Origin: an uncultured Collinsella sp.
GTDB taxonomy: Bacteria > Actinomycetota > Coriobacteriia > Coriobacteriales > Coriobacteriaceae
Assembly: GCA_900757495.1 (NCBI GenBank)
Contig: CAAENX010000008.1
Span: 42,190-106,189, forward strand
Length of the DNA stretch: 64,000 nt
Direction: 5' to 3'
Below are positions 49,848-57,675 of the stretch, in pieces. Under the pieces are notes generated by a model, which saw only the letters and a list, made by a program, of their open reading frames with translations, made no database searches and was not told the DNA's origin. The translations under genes and the position numbers were made by a program. Every line of letters begins with the position of its first letter. Position 1 is the first letter of the stretch.

Positions 49848-50861
49848 ATGGCATATCCCGTATTTGACCTACACTGCGACACCGCCGACCGCATCGGCTG
49901 GGCCACGCTCGATCTCGACCTGCGCTTTACCGCCGGCACCGACGGTTATTTCCCCGGCGACGAAACGCATCCGCAAGATTTCGACCTCATCGAGGGCAAC
50001 GCCTGCGCCATCTCGCTCGCAAAGATCGGCAACACGCCGTGGGCACAGTGCTTCGCCACATTTGTCCCCGACGAGATTCCCACCGCCCACGCCGCGCGCT
50101 TCCAGGCGCAGATCATGGCACACATGAGCGGCCAAGCAATGCTCAACCACGACCGCATGGTCAACGTACGCAACGCCGCAGACATTCGCCCCGCGCTCAA
50201 AGACGGCAAGGTCGCCTGCATCCACACCATCGAAAACGCCACGTTCTTTGCCGAGGACCCCGCGCTGATCGAGGTGCTCAAGAGCCTGGGCGTACTCATG
50301 TCATCACTCAGCTGGAACGCGCAGGGACCGCTCGCGAGCGGCCACGACACCCACGCCGGTCTCACCGCCGCCGGCATCGAGGCACTTACGCAGATGGAGC
50401 ACGCCGGCATGGTACTTGATGTCTCCCACCTCAACGATGAGTGCTTTGACGAGGTTGTCGCCCACGCCACGCGTCCCTTCGTCGCCAGCCACTCCAACTC
50501 CCGTGCGGTTTGCGGCGTCAAACGCAACCTTACCGACGACCAGTTCCGCACCATTCGCGACATGGGTGGCATCGTCGGCCTCAACTACTGCAGCGAGTTC
50601 CTTTCCAACGACGCAACCGACGAAACCGCCGCAGACGTCACCTTCGACCAGCTGGCGGCACATATCGAGCACTGGCTCGACCTGGGCGGCGAAGATGTCA
50701 TCGCACTCGGCGGCGACTGGGACGGCGCCAAGGTACCCGACTTCCTCTCTGATGCCAGCAAGATGCCCGAATTCCAGAACATGCTCTCCAAGCACTTTGG
50801 CAAGACCGTGATGCAGAAGCTCTGCAGCGACAACGCGCTCGCCTTCTTCGAGCGCTATTAA
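49848..50861 (+). CDS. membrane dipeptidase (peptidase M19)
   Basis: The 337-residue product has the renal dipeptidase motifs: FDLHCDTADRI (metal His and Asp), HTIENATF (metal Glu), VLDVSHLND (metal His), SHSNSRAV (metal His) and ALGGDWDG (Asp). It hydrolyses dipeptides, including those with D-residues. No signal peptide is visible, so it likely acts in the cytoplasm. GGAGG lies just before the ATG at 49848. Confidence 0.92.
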   Translation: MAYPVFDLHCDTADRIGWATLDLDLRFTAGTDGYFPGDETHPQDFDLIEGNACAISLAKIGNTPWAQCFATFVPDEIPTAHAARFQAQIMAHMSGQAMLNHDRMVNVRNAADIRPALKDGKVACIHTIENATFFAEDPALIEVLKSLGVLMSSLSWNAQGPLASGHDTHAGLTAAGIEALTQMEHAGMVLDVSHLNDECFDEVVAHATRPFVASHSNSRAVCGVKRNLTDDQFRTIRDMGGIVGLNYCSEFLSNDATDETAADVTFDQLAAHIEHWLDLGGEDVIALGGDWDGAKVPDFLSDASKMPEFQNMLSKHFGKTVMQKLCSDNALAFFERY

Positions 50862-50890
50862 GAGCGCAATTAATTTCGCATCCCTTGAGC

Positions 50891-50924
50891 GGCCCGGCAT
50901 GCCGAGCGGTCGACATGCCGGCCC
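50891..50924. repeat. hairpin between the dipeptidase and metallopeptidase genes
   Basis: 11-base arms GGCCCGGCATG and CATGCCGGCCC pair with one mismatch around 12 bases. It lacks a T-run and lies 24 bases before the next start. Confidence 0.5.
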
Positions 50925-50947
50925 GTCCCCAATCTGAAGGATCACAT

Positions 50948-51724
50948 TTGACGCAGCAATTTACGATTTCCGTACCCCGACCGGATGGAACGCTCATCCC
51001 CGTCGTCGTTACCAAAAAGCGCGTCAAGAACTTTAACCTACGCGTCACATCGAGCGGCGAGGTCCACGCCAGCGCACCGCTCGGCGCCAGCCGCGAGCGC
51101 ATCGAAGCGTTTGTGAAGCGCAACAGCGCCTGGATTATCAGCCGACTTGCCCAACGTGAGCAACGTCAGGCAACAGCGCGAGAGCCGCTCAGCCCATCGT
51201 CCATCATTGCACTTTGGGGCAAGCCCATCACGGTACAGGACGCACTCGATCACAACTTTGCATCGCCCGCACCGCGACCCAAGCAGGCCACCTTCGCAAG
51301 TTTTATGGGTACCGACGAATCGGACGAAAGCCCACAGGCCAAGCGGCGCGCAATCCTCGACGGCCTAACGTCCGACGAGCTCCAAGCCCACATCGACCAG
51401 CTCTACGCGTCCGAGGTCACCGCAGCGCTACGCGACATCGTGCACGCGTACGAAATCGCAATGGGCGTCACCGTGGCCCGCGTCTCCGTGCGCAGCATGA
51501 AAACGCGTTGGGGCTCCTGCACACCCAAAACCGGCGCCATTCGTATCGCACGCGAGCTCGCCGCCTACCCTGTCGAATGCCTCGACATGGTTGTCGCCCA
51601 CGAGCTCGTCCATCTGCTCGAGCCGAGCCACAATCAGCGCTTTCACGCCCTGCTCGACACGTACTGTCCCAACAATAGAGCACTGTCTCAGCGGCTCAAG
51701 CAGCCACCCCTCAACAAGCTCTAG
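50948..51724 (+). CDS. YgjP-like metallopeptidase (DUF45)
   Basis: The 258-residue product has an N-terminal region typical of DUF45 (KKRVKNFNLRVTSSGEVHASAP) and the catalytic zinc motif VAHELVHLLEPSHNQRF (His-Glu-x-x-His and a third His), preceded by RWGSCTPKTGAIR. These proteins sit in the SprT/YgjP clan of zinc metallopeptidases; substrates are unknown. A TTG at 50948, 6 bases after AAGGA, is the best start. Confidence 0.88.
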   Translation: MTQQFTISVPRPDGTLIPVVVTKKRVKNFNLRVTSSGEVHASAPLGASRERIEAFVKRNSAWIISRLAQREQRQATAREPLSPSSIIALWGKPITVQDALDHNFASPAPRPKQATFASFMGTDESDESPQAKRRAILDGLTSDELQAHIDQLYASEVTAALRDIVHAYEIAMGVTVARVSVRSMKTRWGSCTPKTGAIRIARELAAYPVECLDMVVAHELVHLLEPSHNQRFHALLDTYCPNNRALSQRLKQPPLNKL

Positions 51725-51730
51725 CGTCGA

Positions 51731-52216
51731 CTAGCGCACGCGCTCGATCTCGACGCCGCAGCTTGCCAGGGGCAGGCCAACAGGAGCCCACGGCTTATCG
51801 AGCTTTATGCGCACACCAAGCAGCGAGGGATAACGGCGCAGCAGCATCTGGGCTGTCCCCTCGGCTGCCGCCTCGATGAGCTTAAACGTATGCTCGCGCA
51901 GATAGCCATCGACATCGTGGCACACCGAGCCGTAGTCAATCGAGGCGTCCAGGTTATCGTGCTCCCCCGCCGCGCGCAGGTCGGCATAGAGCACCAGAGA
52001 AACGATGAACTTCTGACCCAGCGCGTTCTCCTCGGGATACACGCCATGGTTGGCAAAAACCTCCAGGCCGTCAATGAAAATACGATCGGCATGGCGCAAA
52101 TCGTCATAGCTCACGTGAGGCACCGCCGTTGCGGTGGATATTTCGCCCCTTCCACGGCGGGCGAGCTCGGCGCCTTCGGTCTTGGTTGCATTCTCGGGCA
52201 GTTTCTTGTTACTCAA
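51731..52216 (-). CDS. folB: dihydroneopterin aldolase with N-terminal extension
   Basis: The 161-residue product has the FolB core (about 43-161): IFIDGLEVFANHGVYPEEN with the conserved Glu, the central KLIEAAAEG and the late catalytic Lys in IKLDKPWAP. It cleaves dihydroneopterin to hydroxymethyl-dihydropterin in folate synthesis. Some 40 residues at the start are extra. AAGGAG lies upstream of a TTG at 52216. folE and an HD-domain gene lie directly upstream on the same strand. Confidence 0.9.
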   Translation of the reverse strand: MSNKKLPENATKTEGAELARRGRGEISTATAVPHVSYDDLRHADRIFIDGLEVFANHGVYPEENALGQKFIVSLVLYADLRAAGEHDNLDASIDYGSVCHDVDGYLREHTFKLIEAAAEGTAQMLLRRYPSLLGVRIKLDKPWAPVGLPLASCGVEIERVR

Positions 52217-52259
52217 CGCGATCGTCTCCTTCGTTTAGAACCCCGACCGCGCAAACTAA

Positions 52260-52841
52260 CTACACGCGAATCGACAGGTTCTTTTTATCATCGCTCCAGT
52301 TGCAAGCGTTGCGCGCGGGGCATGCAAAGCAGGCACGCGACGCTTTGTCGGCTGCATAGAGCAGACGCTCAAGCGGTTGGCTGTTCACGCGCAGCTTTCG
52401 ATGGCCCAGAATGGCCGTCTTAATGGCTGCGGCATCGGCCGGCTCAAACGCCACGTCATCGGGCATGCCGCCGAGAATCGCATCAGCGACGCGTTCGCTT
52501 GCAACATCATGGGATATACCCGATTCATACTGTTCATCTTTGCCGATATCGTGAAGAAGTGCTGTGGCGTAGATGACCTCGCGGTCAAATTCGAGCTGCT
52601 CCTCGAGATTCTTGATCCACATAATGCGCGCGACATCGAGCAGATGGTCAATACCGTGGCGGCAGAAGATGCGCCCCGATTCCAACTGTGCAATGTTGCC
52701 CAGGTGCCGCCGGAACAGCCCGTTGGCACAAATGTAATCAATGCGAGGCATGGCACCAAAGGGGGCCAGGCCCGAAGCCATAAAGCCGCGACGCGACGTC
52801 CCCTCATCGGTCTTCGATGTAAAGTCGTTGACGACTCTCAT
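52260..52841 (-). CDS. HD-domain hydrolase in the folate operon
   Basis: The 193-residue product has the HD metal motif ATALLHDIGKDEQY, an upstream His in CRHGIDHLLDVARI, and a C-terminal CFACPARNACNW cluster that could bind metal. HD proteins are phosphohydrolases of nucleotides or phosphates. It starts 2 bases after the folE stop and ends 43 bases before folB, so a role in dihydroneopterin triphosphate breakdown is possible but unproven. Confidence 0.85.
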   Translation of the reverse strand: MRVVNDFTSKTDEGTSRRGFMASGLAPFGAMPRIDYICANGLFRRHLGNIAQLESGRIFCRHGIDHLLDVARIMWIKNLEEQLEFDREVIYATALLHDIGKDEQYESGISHDVASERVADAILGGMPDDVAFEPADAAAIKTAILGHRKLRVNSQPLERLLYAADKASRACFACPARNACNWSDDKKNLSIRV

Positions 52842-52843
52842 GG

Positions 52844-53401
52844 TTAGCGGCCCAGCATCCTAAAGAAACGCTCCTCGAGCGCGGGATCGGTCTCAAAGAC
52901 GCCGCGGCGAGCAAGCGTCACGGTCTTGGTGCCGGGCTTTTGCACGCCACGCATCGTCATGCACATATGCTCGGCCTCCATCAACACAATCGCTCCCTGG
53001 GGAGCGAGATAATCCATGAGGGCATCGGCAACCTGTGCGCACAGTTGCTCCTGCAGCTGAAGACGGCGGGCATAAACCTCAACCGTGCGGGCGAGCTTGG
53101 AAAGCCCAGCCACCCGACCGTTAGGGATATAACCAATGGCGGCCTTGCCATAAAACGGCAGCAGATGATGTTCGCACAGCGAGTAGAACGTGATGTCGCG
53201 CTCGATAACCAAATCGTTCGAAGCGACGGCAAAGGTTTTGGACAGGTGTTCCTCGGCACTCTGGTCCATACCGCCGGCGATCTCACCATACATACGGGCA
53301 ACGCGCGCCGGGGTCTCCAGCAGGCCCTCACGAGTTGGGTCCTCGCCTATGCCCTCAAGCAACAGCTTAATGGCGGCCTCGACTTTTTCCTGATCGACCA
53401 T
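52844..53401 (-). CDS. folE: GTP cyclohydrolase I
   Basis: The 185-residue product has zinc ligands in SLCEHHLLPF (Cys and His) and EAEHMCMTMRGVQKPG (Cys), plus GLSKLAR and the N-terminal helix EDPTREGLLETPARVARMY. It makes dihydroneopterin triphosphate from GTP, the first step of folate synthesis. It is first in the folE-HD-folB operon. Confidence 0.95.
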   Translation of the reverse strand: MVDQEKVEAAIKLLLEGIGEDPTREGLLETPARVARMYGEIAGGMDQSAEEHLSKTFAVASNDLVIERDITFYSLCEHHLLPFYGKAAIGYIPNGRVAGLSKLARTVEVYARRLQLQEQLCAQVADALMDYLAPQGAIVLMEAEHMCMTMRGVQKPGTKTVTLARRGVFETDPALEERFFRMLGR

Positions 53402-53467
53402 CTGGGCCTCACTTTTCCGATTTCACGTTCGCGCTATGGTACCACGCCCTCCGGCATCGACCACAAG

Positions 53468-54049
53468 CTACATAGTATGGGTCGAATAGACCGGATCATC
53501 ACGCCAAAGTTCAACCGCATCACAAAGCGCAACGCCCTCGCGCTCAGCACGGGCGCGCGTAGCGTTCATATCGATCACGCGCTGGTTGCTCGAACCCCTA
53601 AAGCGCAGCGAGATATCGTACAGGTCCTGAACAAACGGGCCGTCCACCAGCATGTCAAGGCAGGCAAGGATGCGGTCCGTCACCTCGGTATGATGACGAC
53701 CGCCCGGCATAAGCTCCTCGAGCACGTCACCGGTAAAGCACCAAATGGTCTTCCCCGACCCCACTGGATAGGCCGCGCGAACACGCTCGACAAACTCAAC
53801 GAGCCCCGCCTGATTCTCGGGCTCCATGGGCTCGCCGCCCAGAATCGTCAGACCATCGATAAAGGGATGATCGAGACTCTTGATAATCTTGTCCTCGACG
53901 GCACGATCGAACGGCTCACCCGCAGCAAAGTCCCACGCAACAGAGTTAAAGCAATTCTTGCACCCACGACGGCACCCGCTTACAAACAGAGAAGTACGAA
54001 CGCCTTCTCCATCAGCAATGTCGAAATACTTAATGTTCGCGTAGTTCAT
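53468..54049 (-). CDS. nrdG: anaerobic ribonucleotide reductase activating enzyme
   Basis: The 193-residue radical SAM protein has the CxxxCxxC cluster in SGCRRGCKNCFN and the glycine-rich TILGGEPM. It uses S-adenosylmethionine to create the glycyl radical on NrdD. AGGAAGG precedes the ATG at 54049. nrdD lies 426 bases upstream on the same strand, unusually far; the gap is filled by two long inverted repeats. Confidence 0.95.
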   Translation of the reverse strand: MNYANIKYFDIADGEGVRTSLFVSGCRRGCKNCFNSVAWDFAAGEPFDRAVEDKIIKSLDHPFIDGLTILGGEPMEPENQAGLVEFVERVRAAYPVGSGKTIWCFTGDVLEELMPGGRHHTEVTDRILACLDMLVDGPFVQDLYDISLRFRGSSNQRVIDMNATRARAEREGVALCDAVELWRDDPVYSTHTM

Positions 54050-54063
54050 AGGTAACCTTCCTG

Positions 54064-54149
54064 GGGGTCTGGAGTATATCATCCCGTCCTCAAACATTCT
54101 CGGCCTTCGGCCTGCGAAACTGCGGGCGGGACGATATACTCCAGACCCC
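54064..54149. repeat. long inverted repeat D (between nrdD and nrdG)
   Basis: 17 perfect base pairs (54064-54080 with 54133-54149; arm core TCTGGAGTATATC) continue after one mismatch into TCCCG/CGGGA. The 40-base loop holds a GGCC-TTC-GGCC hairpin and the strings CGTCCTC and CTGCGG, which recur in the same places in repeat F at 63617-63741. Confidence 0.82.
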
Positions 54150-54330
54150 TCGCGAGCGATACTCAATGAACTCAGCGAACATCGAGTATAGGGTTCGAGG
54201 TCCAATAAAAACAATGCTGCAGCTCAACCGTTATCGCAAGCAGACCGTTGTCGCAGGTCAACTCATTTCCGCTAAGAACTTCGAGGAGCGAGCAGGCTGC
54301 GTGCTGCATCTCAGCTACATCAACTTGGCC

Positions 54331-54460
54331 GCCCCGTAGCGAGGCCCCGGACCTTTGCTCGATATGAGTTCCGCACGAACAGGAGGCGCCAGTGGCGCCT
54401 CCGTCGTGAGCCAGGACTGTCCGAAATAGCGAGTAAAGGTCCGGGGCCTCGCTACGGGGC
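54331..54460. repeat. long inverted repeat E (behind nrdD)
   Basis: 31-base arms (54331-54361 with 54430-54460) pair throughout with a single G-T wobble. The 68-base loop holds a 9-bp GC hairpin (54382-54402). It ends 15 bases after the nrdD stop on the minus strand and lacks a T-run. Confidence 0.85.
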
Positions 54461-54475
54461 AGCCTGGGATGGTTA

Positions 54476-56698
54476 TTAGAGATGCAGCACGCGGTCGCGG
54501 ATCTCCTCGGTTCGGCCCTGGTTCCAGAACTGGGTACCGATGTAGCCGCACGTACGACGAGCGACGTTCATTTTCTCCTGGTCGCGGTTGCCGCAGTTGG
54601 GGCACTCCCACACCAGCTTGCCATCGTCCTCAACAATCTTGATCTCGCCATCGTAGCCGCACACCTGGCAGTAGTCGCTCTTGGTGTTGAGCTCGGCGTA
54701 CATGATGTTGTCGTAGATGTACTGCATCACGCGAATGACAGCCTTGAGGTTGTCCTGCATGTTGGGAACCTCAACGTAAGAGATAGCACCGCCCGGCGAA
54801 AGCTGCTGGAACATGCCCTCAAACTTAAGCTTATCGAAGGCATCGATCTCCTCGGACACGTGGACGTGATAGCTGTTGGTAATGTAGCCCTTGTCCGTCA
54901 CGCCCGGGATAATACCAAAACGGCGCTGCAGGCACTTGGCGAACTTGTAGGTCGTCGACTCCAACGGCGTACCGTACAGCGAGAAATCGATATCGCTTTC
55001 GGCCTTCCACTCCGCGCACTTGTCGTTCATGCGCTGCATGACGGCCATGGCAAACGGCGTGCCTTCCTTCTCGGTGTGGCTGTGGCCCGTCATGTACTTG
55101 ACGCACTCATACAGGCCGGCATAGCCAAGGCTGATGGTAGAGTATCCGCCCACGAGCAACTTATCGATCGTCTCGCCCTTCTTCAGACGCGCTAGGGCAC
55201 CGTACTGCCAAAGAATCGGCGCGGCATCCGAAAGCGTGCCCATCAGGCGCTCATGACGGCACAGCAGAGCACGGTGGCACAGCTCAAGGCGCTCGTCGAA
55301 GATCTTCCAGAACTTGTCCATGTCCTGATGCGAGCTCAGCGCGACATCGGGCAGGTTGATGGTCACAACACCCTGGTTAAAGCGGCCATAGTACTTGGGT
55401 TTGGTCGGGTCATAGTTCAGCGCGTTGGCGACATTGTTAAAGCCGTTGCCCGAGCGGTCGGGCGTCAAGAAGCTGCGGCAACCCATGCAGGTGTAGCAAT
55501 CGCCGTTGCCGGCGGTCTCGCCCTTCGACAGCTTGAGCTCGCGCATCTTCTTCTCGGAGATGTAGTCGGGCACCATGCGCTTGGCGGTGCACTTGGCAGC
55601 AAGCTGGGTCAGGTAGAAGTACGGGGAATTCTCGTGAACGTTATCGTCCTCGAGTACATAGATAAGCTTGGGGAATGCCGGGGTAATCCACACACCGGCT
55701 TCGTTCTTAACGCCCTCATAGCGTTGACGAAGCGTCTCCTCCACGATCATGGCAAGGTCGTGCTTCTCCTGGGGCGTACGGGCCTCATTGAGATACATAA
55801 AGACCGTCACGAACGGCGCCTGGCCATTGGTGGTCATAAGGGTCACGACCTGATACTGAATCGTCTGGACGCCGCGACGGATCTCGTCACGCAGACGGTC
55901 CTCAACGACCTCACGGACCTTTTCGGCAGATGCCGAAACACCGAGCTCCTCGAGCTCGCGGGCAACCTCGCCGCGAATCTTTTGACGGCTCACCTCAACA
56001 AAGGGGGCGAGATGGGTCAGCGAAATAGACTGGCCGCCGTACTGGGAAGAAGCAACCTGGGCGATAATCTGCGTCGCGATGTTGCAGGCAGTCGAGAAGC
56101 TATGCGGCTTCTCGATCAGCGTGCCCGAGATAACGGTGCCGTTCTGGAGCATATCCTCCAGGTTCACCAGGTCGCAGTTATGCATGTGCTGGGCAAAGTA
56201 GTCGGAATCGTGGAAGTGGATCAGGCCCTCGTTGTGGGCATCCACGATCTCCTGGGGCAGCAGCACGCGCTGAGTCAGGTCCTTGGAAATCTCGCCGGCC
56301 ATGTAGTCGCGCTGAACGGAGTTGACGGTCGGGTTCTTGTTAGAGTTCTCCTGCTTGACCTCTTCGTTATTGCACTCGATCAACGACAGGATCTTGTCAT
56401 CGGTCGTGTTCTTCTGGCGCTTCAGGCTCTGAACATAGCGATAGATGATGTAGTGGCGGGCGACCTCGTAGCAGTCGAGACGCATGATCTCGTCCTCGAC
56501 CAAATCCTGGATCTCCTCGACCGAAACGGTGTGGCCCGCGTTCTCGCATGCCTCGGCGACGTTTTGCGCCGCATAAACCACCTGGCGGTCGGTTAGACGA
56601 GAGCTCTCCTCGACCTCCAAGTTTGCGGCGCGAATCGCATTGACGATCTTATCGATGTCAAAGACAACCTCGGTGCCGCTGCGCTTGATGATCTTCAT
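54476..56698 (-). CDS. nrdD: anaerobic ribonucleoside-triphosphate reductase
   Basis: The 740-residue product has an N-terminal ATP-cone (about 1-95), the catalytic barrel, the C-terminal zinc site CQVCGY..CPNCG and the glycyl-radical loop RRTCGYIG (radical Gly about 718). It makes deoxynucleotides without oxygen, using a radical installed by NrdG. A 220-base leader with tandem NrdR boxes at its promoter lies upstream. AGAGG precedes the ATG at 56698. Confidence 0.96.
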   Translation of the reverse strand: MKIIKRSGTEVVFDIDKIVNAIRAANLEVEESSRLTDRQVVYAAQNVAEACENAGHTVSVEEIQDLVEDEIMRLDCYEVARHYIIYRYVQSLKRQKNTTDDKILSLIECNNEEVKQENSNKNPTVNSVQRDYMAGEISKDLTQRVLLPQEIVDAHNEGLIHFHDSDYFAQHMHNCDLVNLEDMLQNGTVISGTLIEKPHSFSTACNIATQIIAQVASSQYGGQSISLTHLAPFVEVSRQKIRGEVARELEELGVSASAEKVREVVEDRLRDEIRRGVQTIQYQVVTLMTTNGQAPFVTVFMYLNEARTPQEKHDLAMIVEETLRQRYEGVKNEAGVWITPAFPKLIYVLEDDNVHENSPYFYLTQLAAKCTAKRMVPDYISEKKMRELKLSKGETAGNGDCYTCMGCRSFLTPDRSGNGFNNVANALNYDPTKPKYYGRFNQGVVTINLPDVALSSHQDMDKFWKIFDERLELCHRALLCRHERLMGTLSDAAPILWQYGALARLKKGETIDKLLVGGYSTISLGYAGLYECVKYMTGHSHTEKEGTPFAMAVMQRMNDKCAEWKAESDIDFSLYGTPLESTTYKFAKCLQRRFGIIPGVTDKGYITNSYHVHVSEEIDAFDKLKFEGMFQQLSPGGAISYVEVPNMQDNLKAVIRVMQYIYDNIMYAELNTKSDYCQVCGYDGEIKIVEDDGKLVWECPNCGNRDQEKMNVARRTCGYIGTQFWNQGRTEEIRDRVLHL

Positions 56699-56923
56699 CC
56701 TCTTGCCTCTTTCGCGTCGTAGTCTCATTGCGCTTCAGAGCCAAACGATGCCCGGCAGGGCTTGCCCCTGTCTTGCGGCGCCGTCGCGCAATCTGTGTTC
56801 TCGATAAACCATAGGTCCTCATGCGGACAATCCTCGCGGCCGATCAAGCGGCTCAAAGATCTATCCAAATGGGGCAAATAAGGTCCTCGTTCTCTGTCCG
56901 CCATCTATCATACGACAAAGAGG

Positions 56924-56971
56924 CATCTATATCCTGTATTCTTTTTTTAGTTCAAACACAACATATAGTGT
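56924..56971 (-). promoter_or_regulatory. nrdD promoter with tandem NrdR boxes
   Basis: Box 1 ACACAACATATAGTGT (56956-56971) is a near-consensus NrdR site. A weaker box 2 CATCTATATCCTGTAT (56924-56939) lies 32 bases away, the spacing used by NrdR. The -35 box TTGAAC (56950-56955) and -10 box TATAGA (56926-56931), 18 bases apart on the minus strand, lie between and within the boxes, as expected for repression. Confidence 0.75.
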
Positions 56972-57343
56972 TTCTGCAGGTCAAAGCAATTGGTCATTTT
57001 GCAGACGCATTAATTATGAGGGGTTCTTGGCAAGTCGGTAAAACGTTACCAACACGGCTACCTGCATGGCAGTTATAAAACCCCCTTAGTCAAGCCGCTG
57101 ACAAATCCTACCAAAACCAAGCCGCTCACGCCAAAAGAATCCAAAAGATTATGCTTGACCAACATGTTGCGGTCGTGCCTTGCCGAGCCCCATGTAACCG
57201 CGGCACGAATCCTTGAAAGATATGTGTATGCAAACAGAGAAGATGAGAGTTTTCTCGGATGACTACTGAGAAGCATCCCAGAAGATCAAAAAACTCGAAA
57301 TTTGGTGACGTATTTGGCGACCCATTTGGCGAGCAAAACAAAA
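56972..57343. other. gap with no recognised gene; possible island scar
   Basis: AT-richer sequence between the nrdD promoter and the tRNA-Val terminator. One plus-strand frame without a start reads ..HVTAARILERYVYANREDE.. just before a stop (about 57220-57262), faintly like the end of a tyrosine recombinase. The opposite frame (57073-57276) gives 67 residues without a ribosome site. I call neither a gene. Confidence 0.4.
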
Positions 57344-57370
57344 CAGCCCAGAGGCTAAGCCTCTGGGCTG
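57344..57370 (-). terminator. terminator of the tRNA-Gly/tRNA-Val unit
   Basis: A 12-bp perfect stem CAGCCCAGAGGC/GCCTCTGGGCTG with a TTA loop is followed by TTTTGTTTT on the minus strand. Confidence 0.92.
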
Positions 57371-57378
57371 CGAACATT

Positions 57379-57453
57379 TGGTGGGCGTTAGAAGATTTGA
57401 ACTTCTGACCTCTTCCGTGTCAGGGAAGCGCTCTCCCCCTGAGCTAAACGCCC
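57379..57453 (-). tRNA. tRNA-Val (anticodon GAC)
   Basis: A 75-base cloverleaf with acceptor stem GGGCGTT/AACGCCC, anticodon loop CTGACAC, the T-arm GTTCAAAT and an encoded CCA end. It lies 3 bases behind tRNA-Gly. Confidence 0.95.
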
Positions 57454-57456
57454 AAA

Positions 57457-57532
57457 TGGAGCGGACAACGGGGCTCGAACCCGCGACCCCAACCTTGGCA
57501 AGGTTGTGCTCTACCAACTGAGCCATGTCCGC
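57457..57532 (-). tRNA. tRNA-Gly (anticodon GCC), copy 1
   Basis: A 76-base cloverleaf with acceptor GCGGACA/TGTCCGC, anticodon loop TTGCCAA and encoded CCA. It is identical to the copies at 59745-59820 and 59972-60047. Confidence 0.95.
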
Positions 57533-57544
57533 TTACGAGGATTA

Positions 57545-57592
57545 ATCCTACGTGATACCCGCATCCTATGCAAGAACTTTTTTTTGAAAAGT
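57545..57592 (-). promoter_or_regulatory. tRNA-Gly/Val promoter with A/T palindrome
   Basis: The -35 box TTGCAT (57568-57573) and -10 box TAGGAT (57545-57550) are 17 bases apart. Directly upstream lies AACTTTTCAAAAAAAAGTT (57574-57592), the same type of A/T palindrome as at the other two tRNA promoters. Confidence 0.7.
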
Positions 57593-57675
57593 TTTGCGAC
57601 GCCCTCTCGAACCTCGCGAAGACATCAGCCACCACGGAAAGCGCGAGCAAACGCAAACTCGCCGCAAGAGGCCCC

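Noticed and set aside
54331..54460. Repeat E as a fourth member of the family-1 structured elements
   Set aside because: It has a similar shape and a GAACAGGAG string, but it lacks the CAGCGA and GCAGC flanks, the CGACG return strand and the GTTACGCGG hairpin.
57073..57276. 67-codon minus-strand frame as a gene
   Set aside because: No ribosome site, no family resemblance, and it overlaps a plus-strand frame that looks equally weak.
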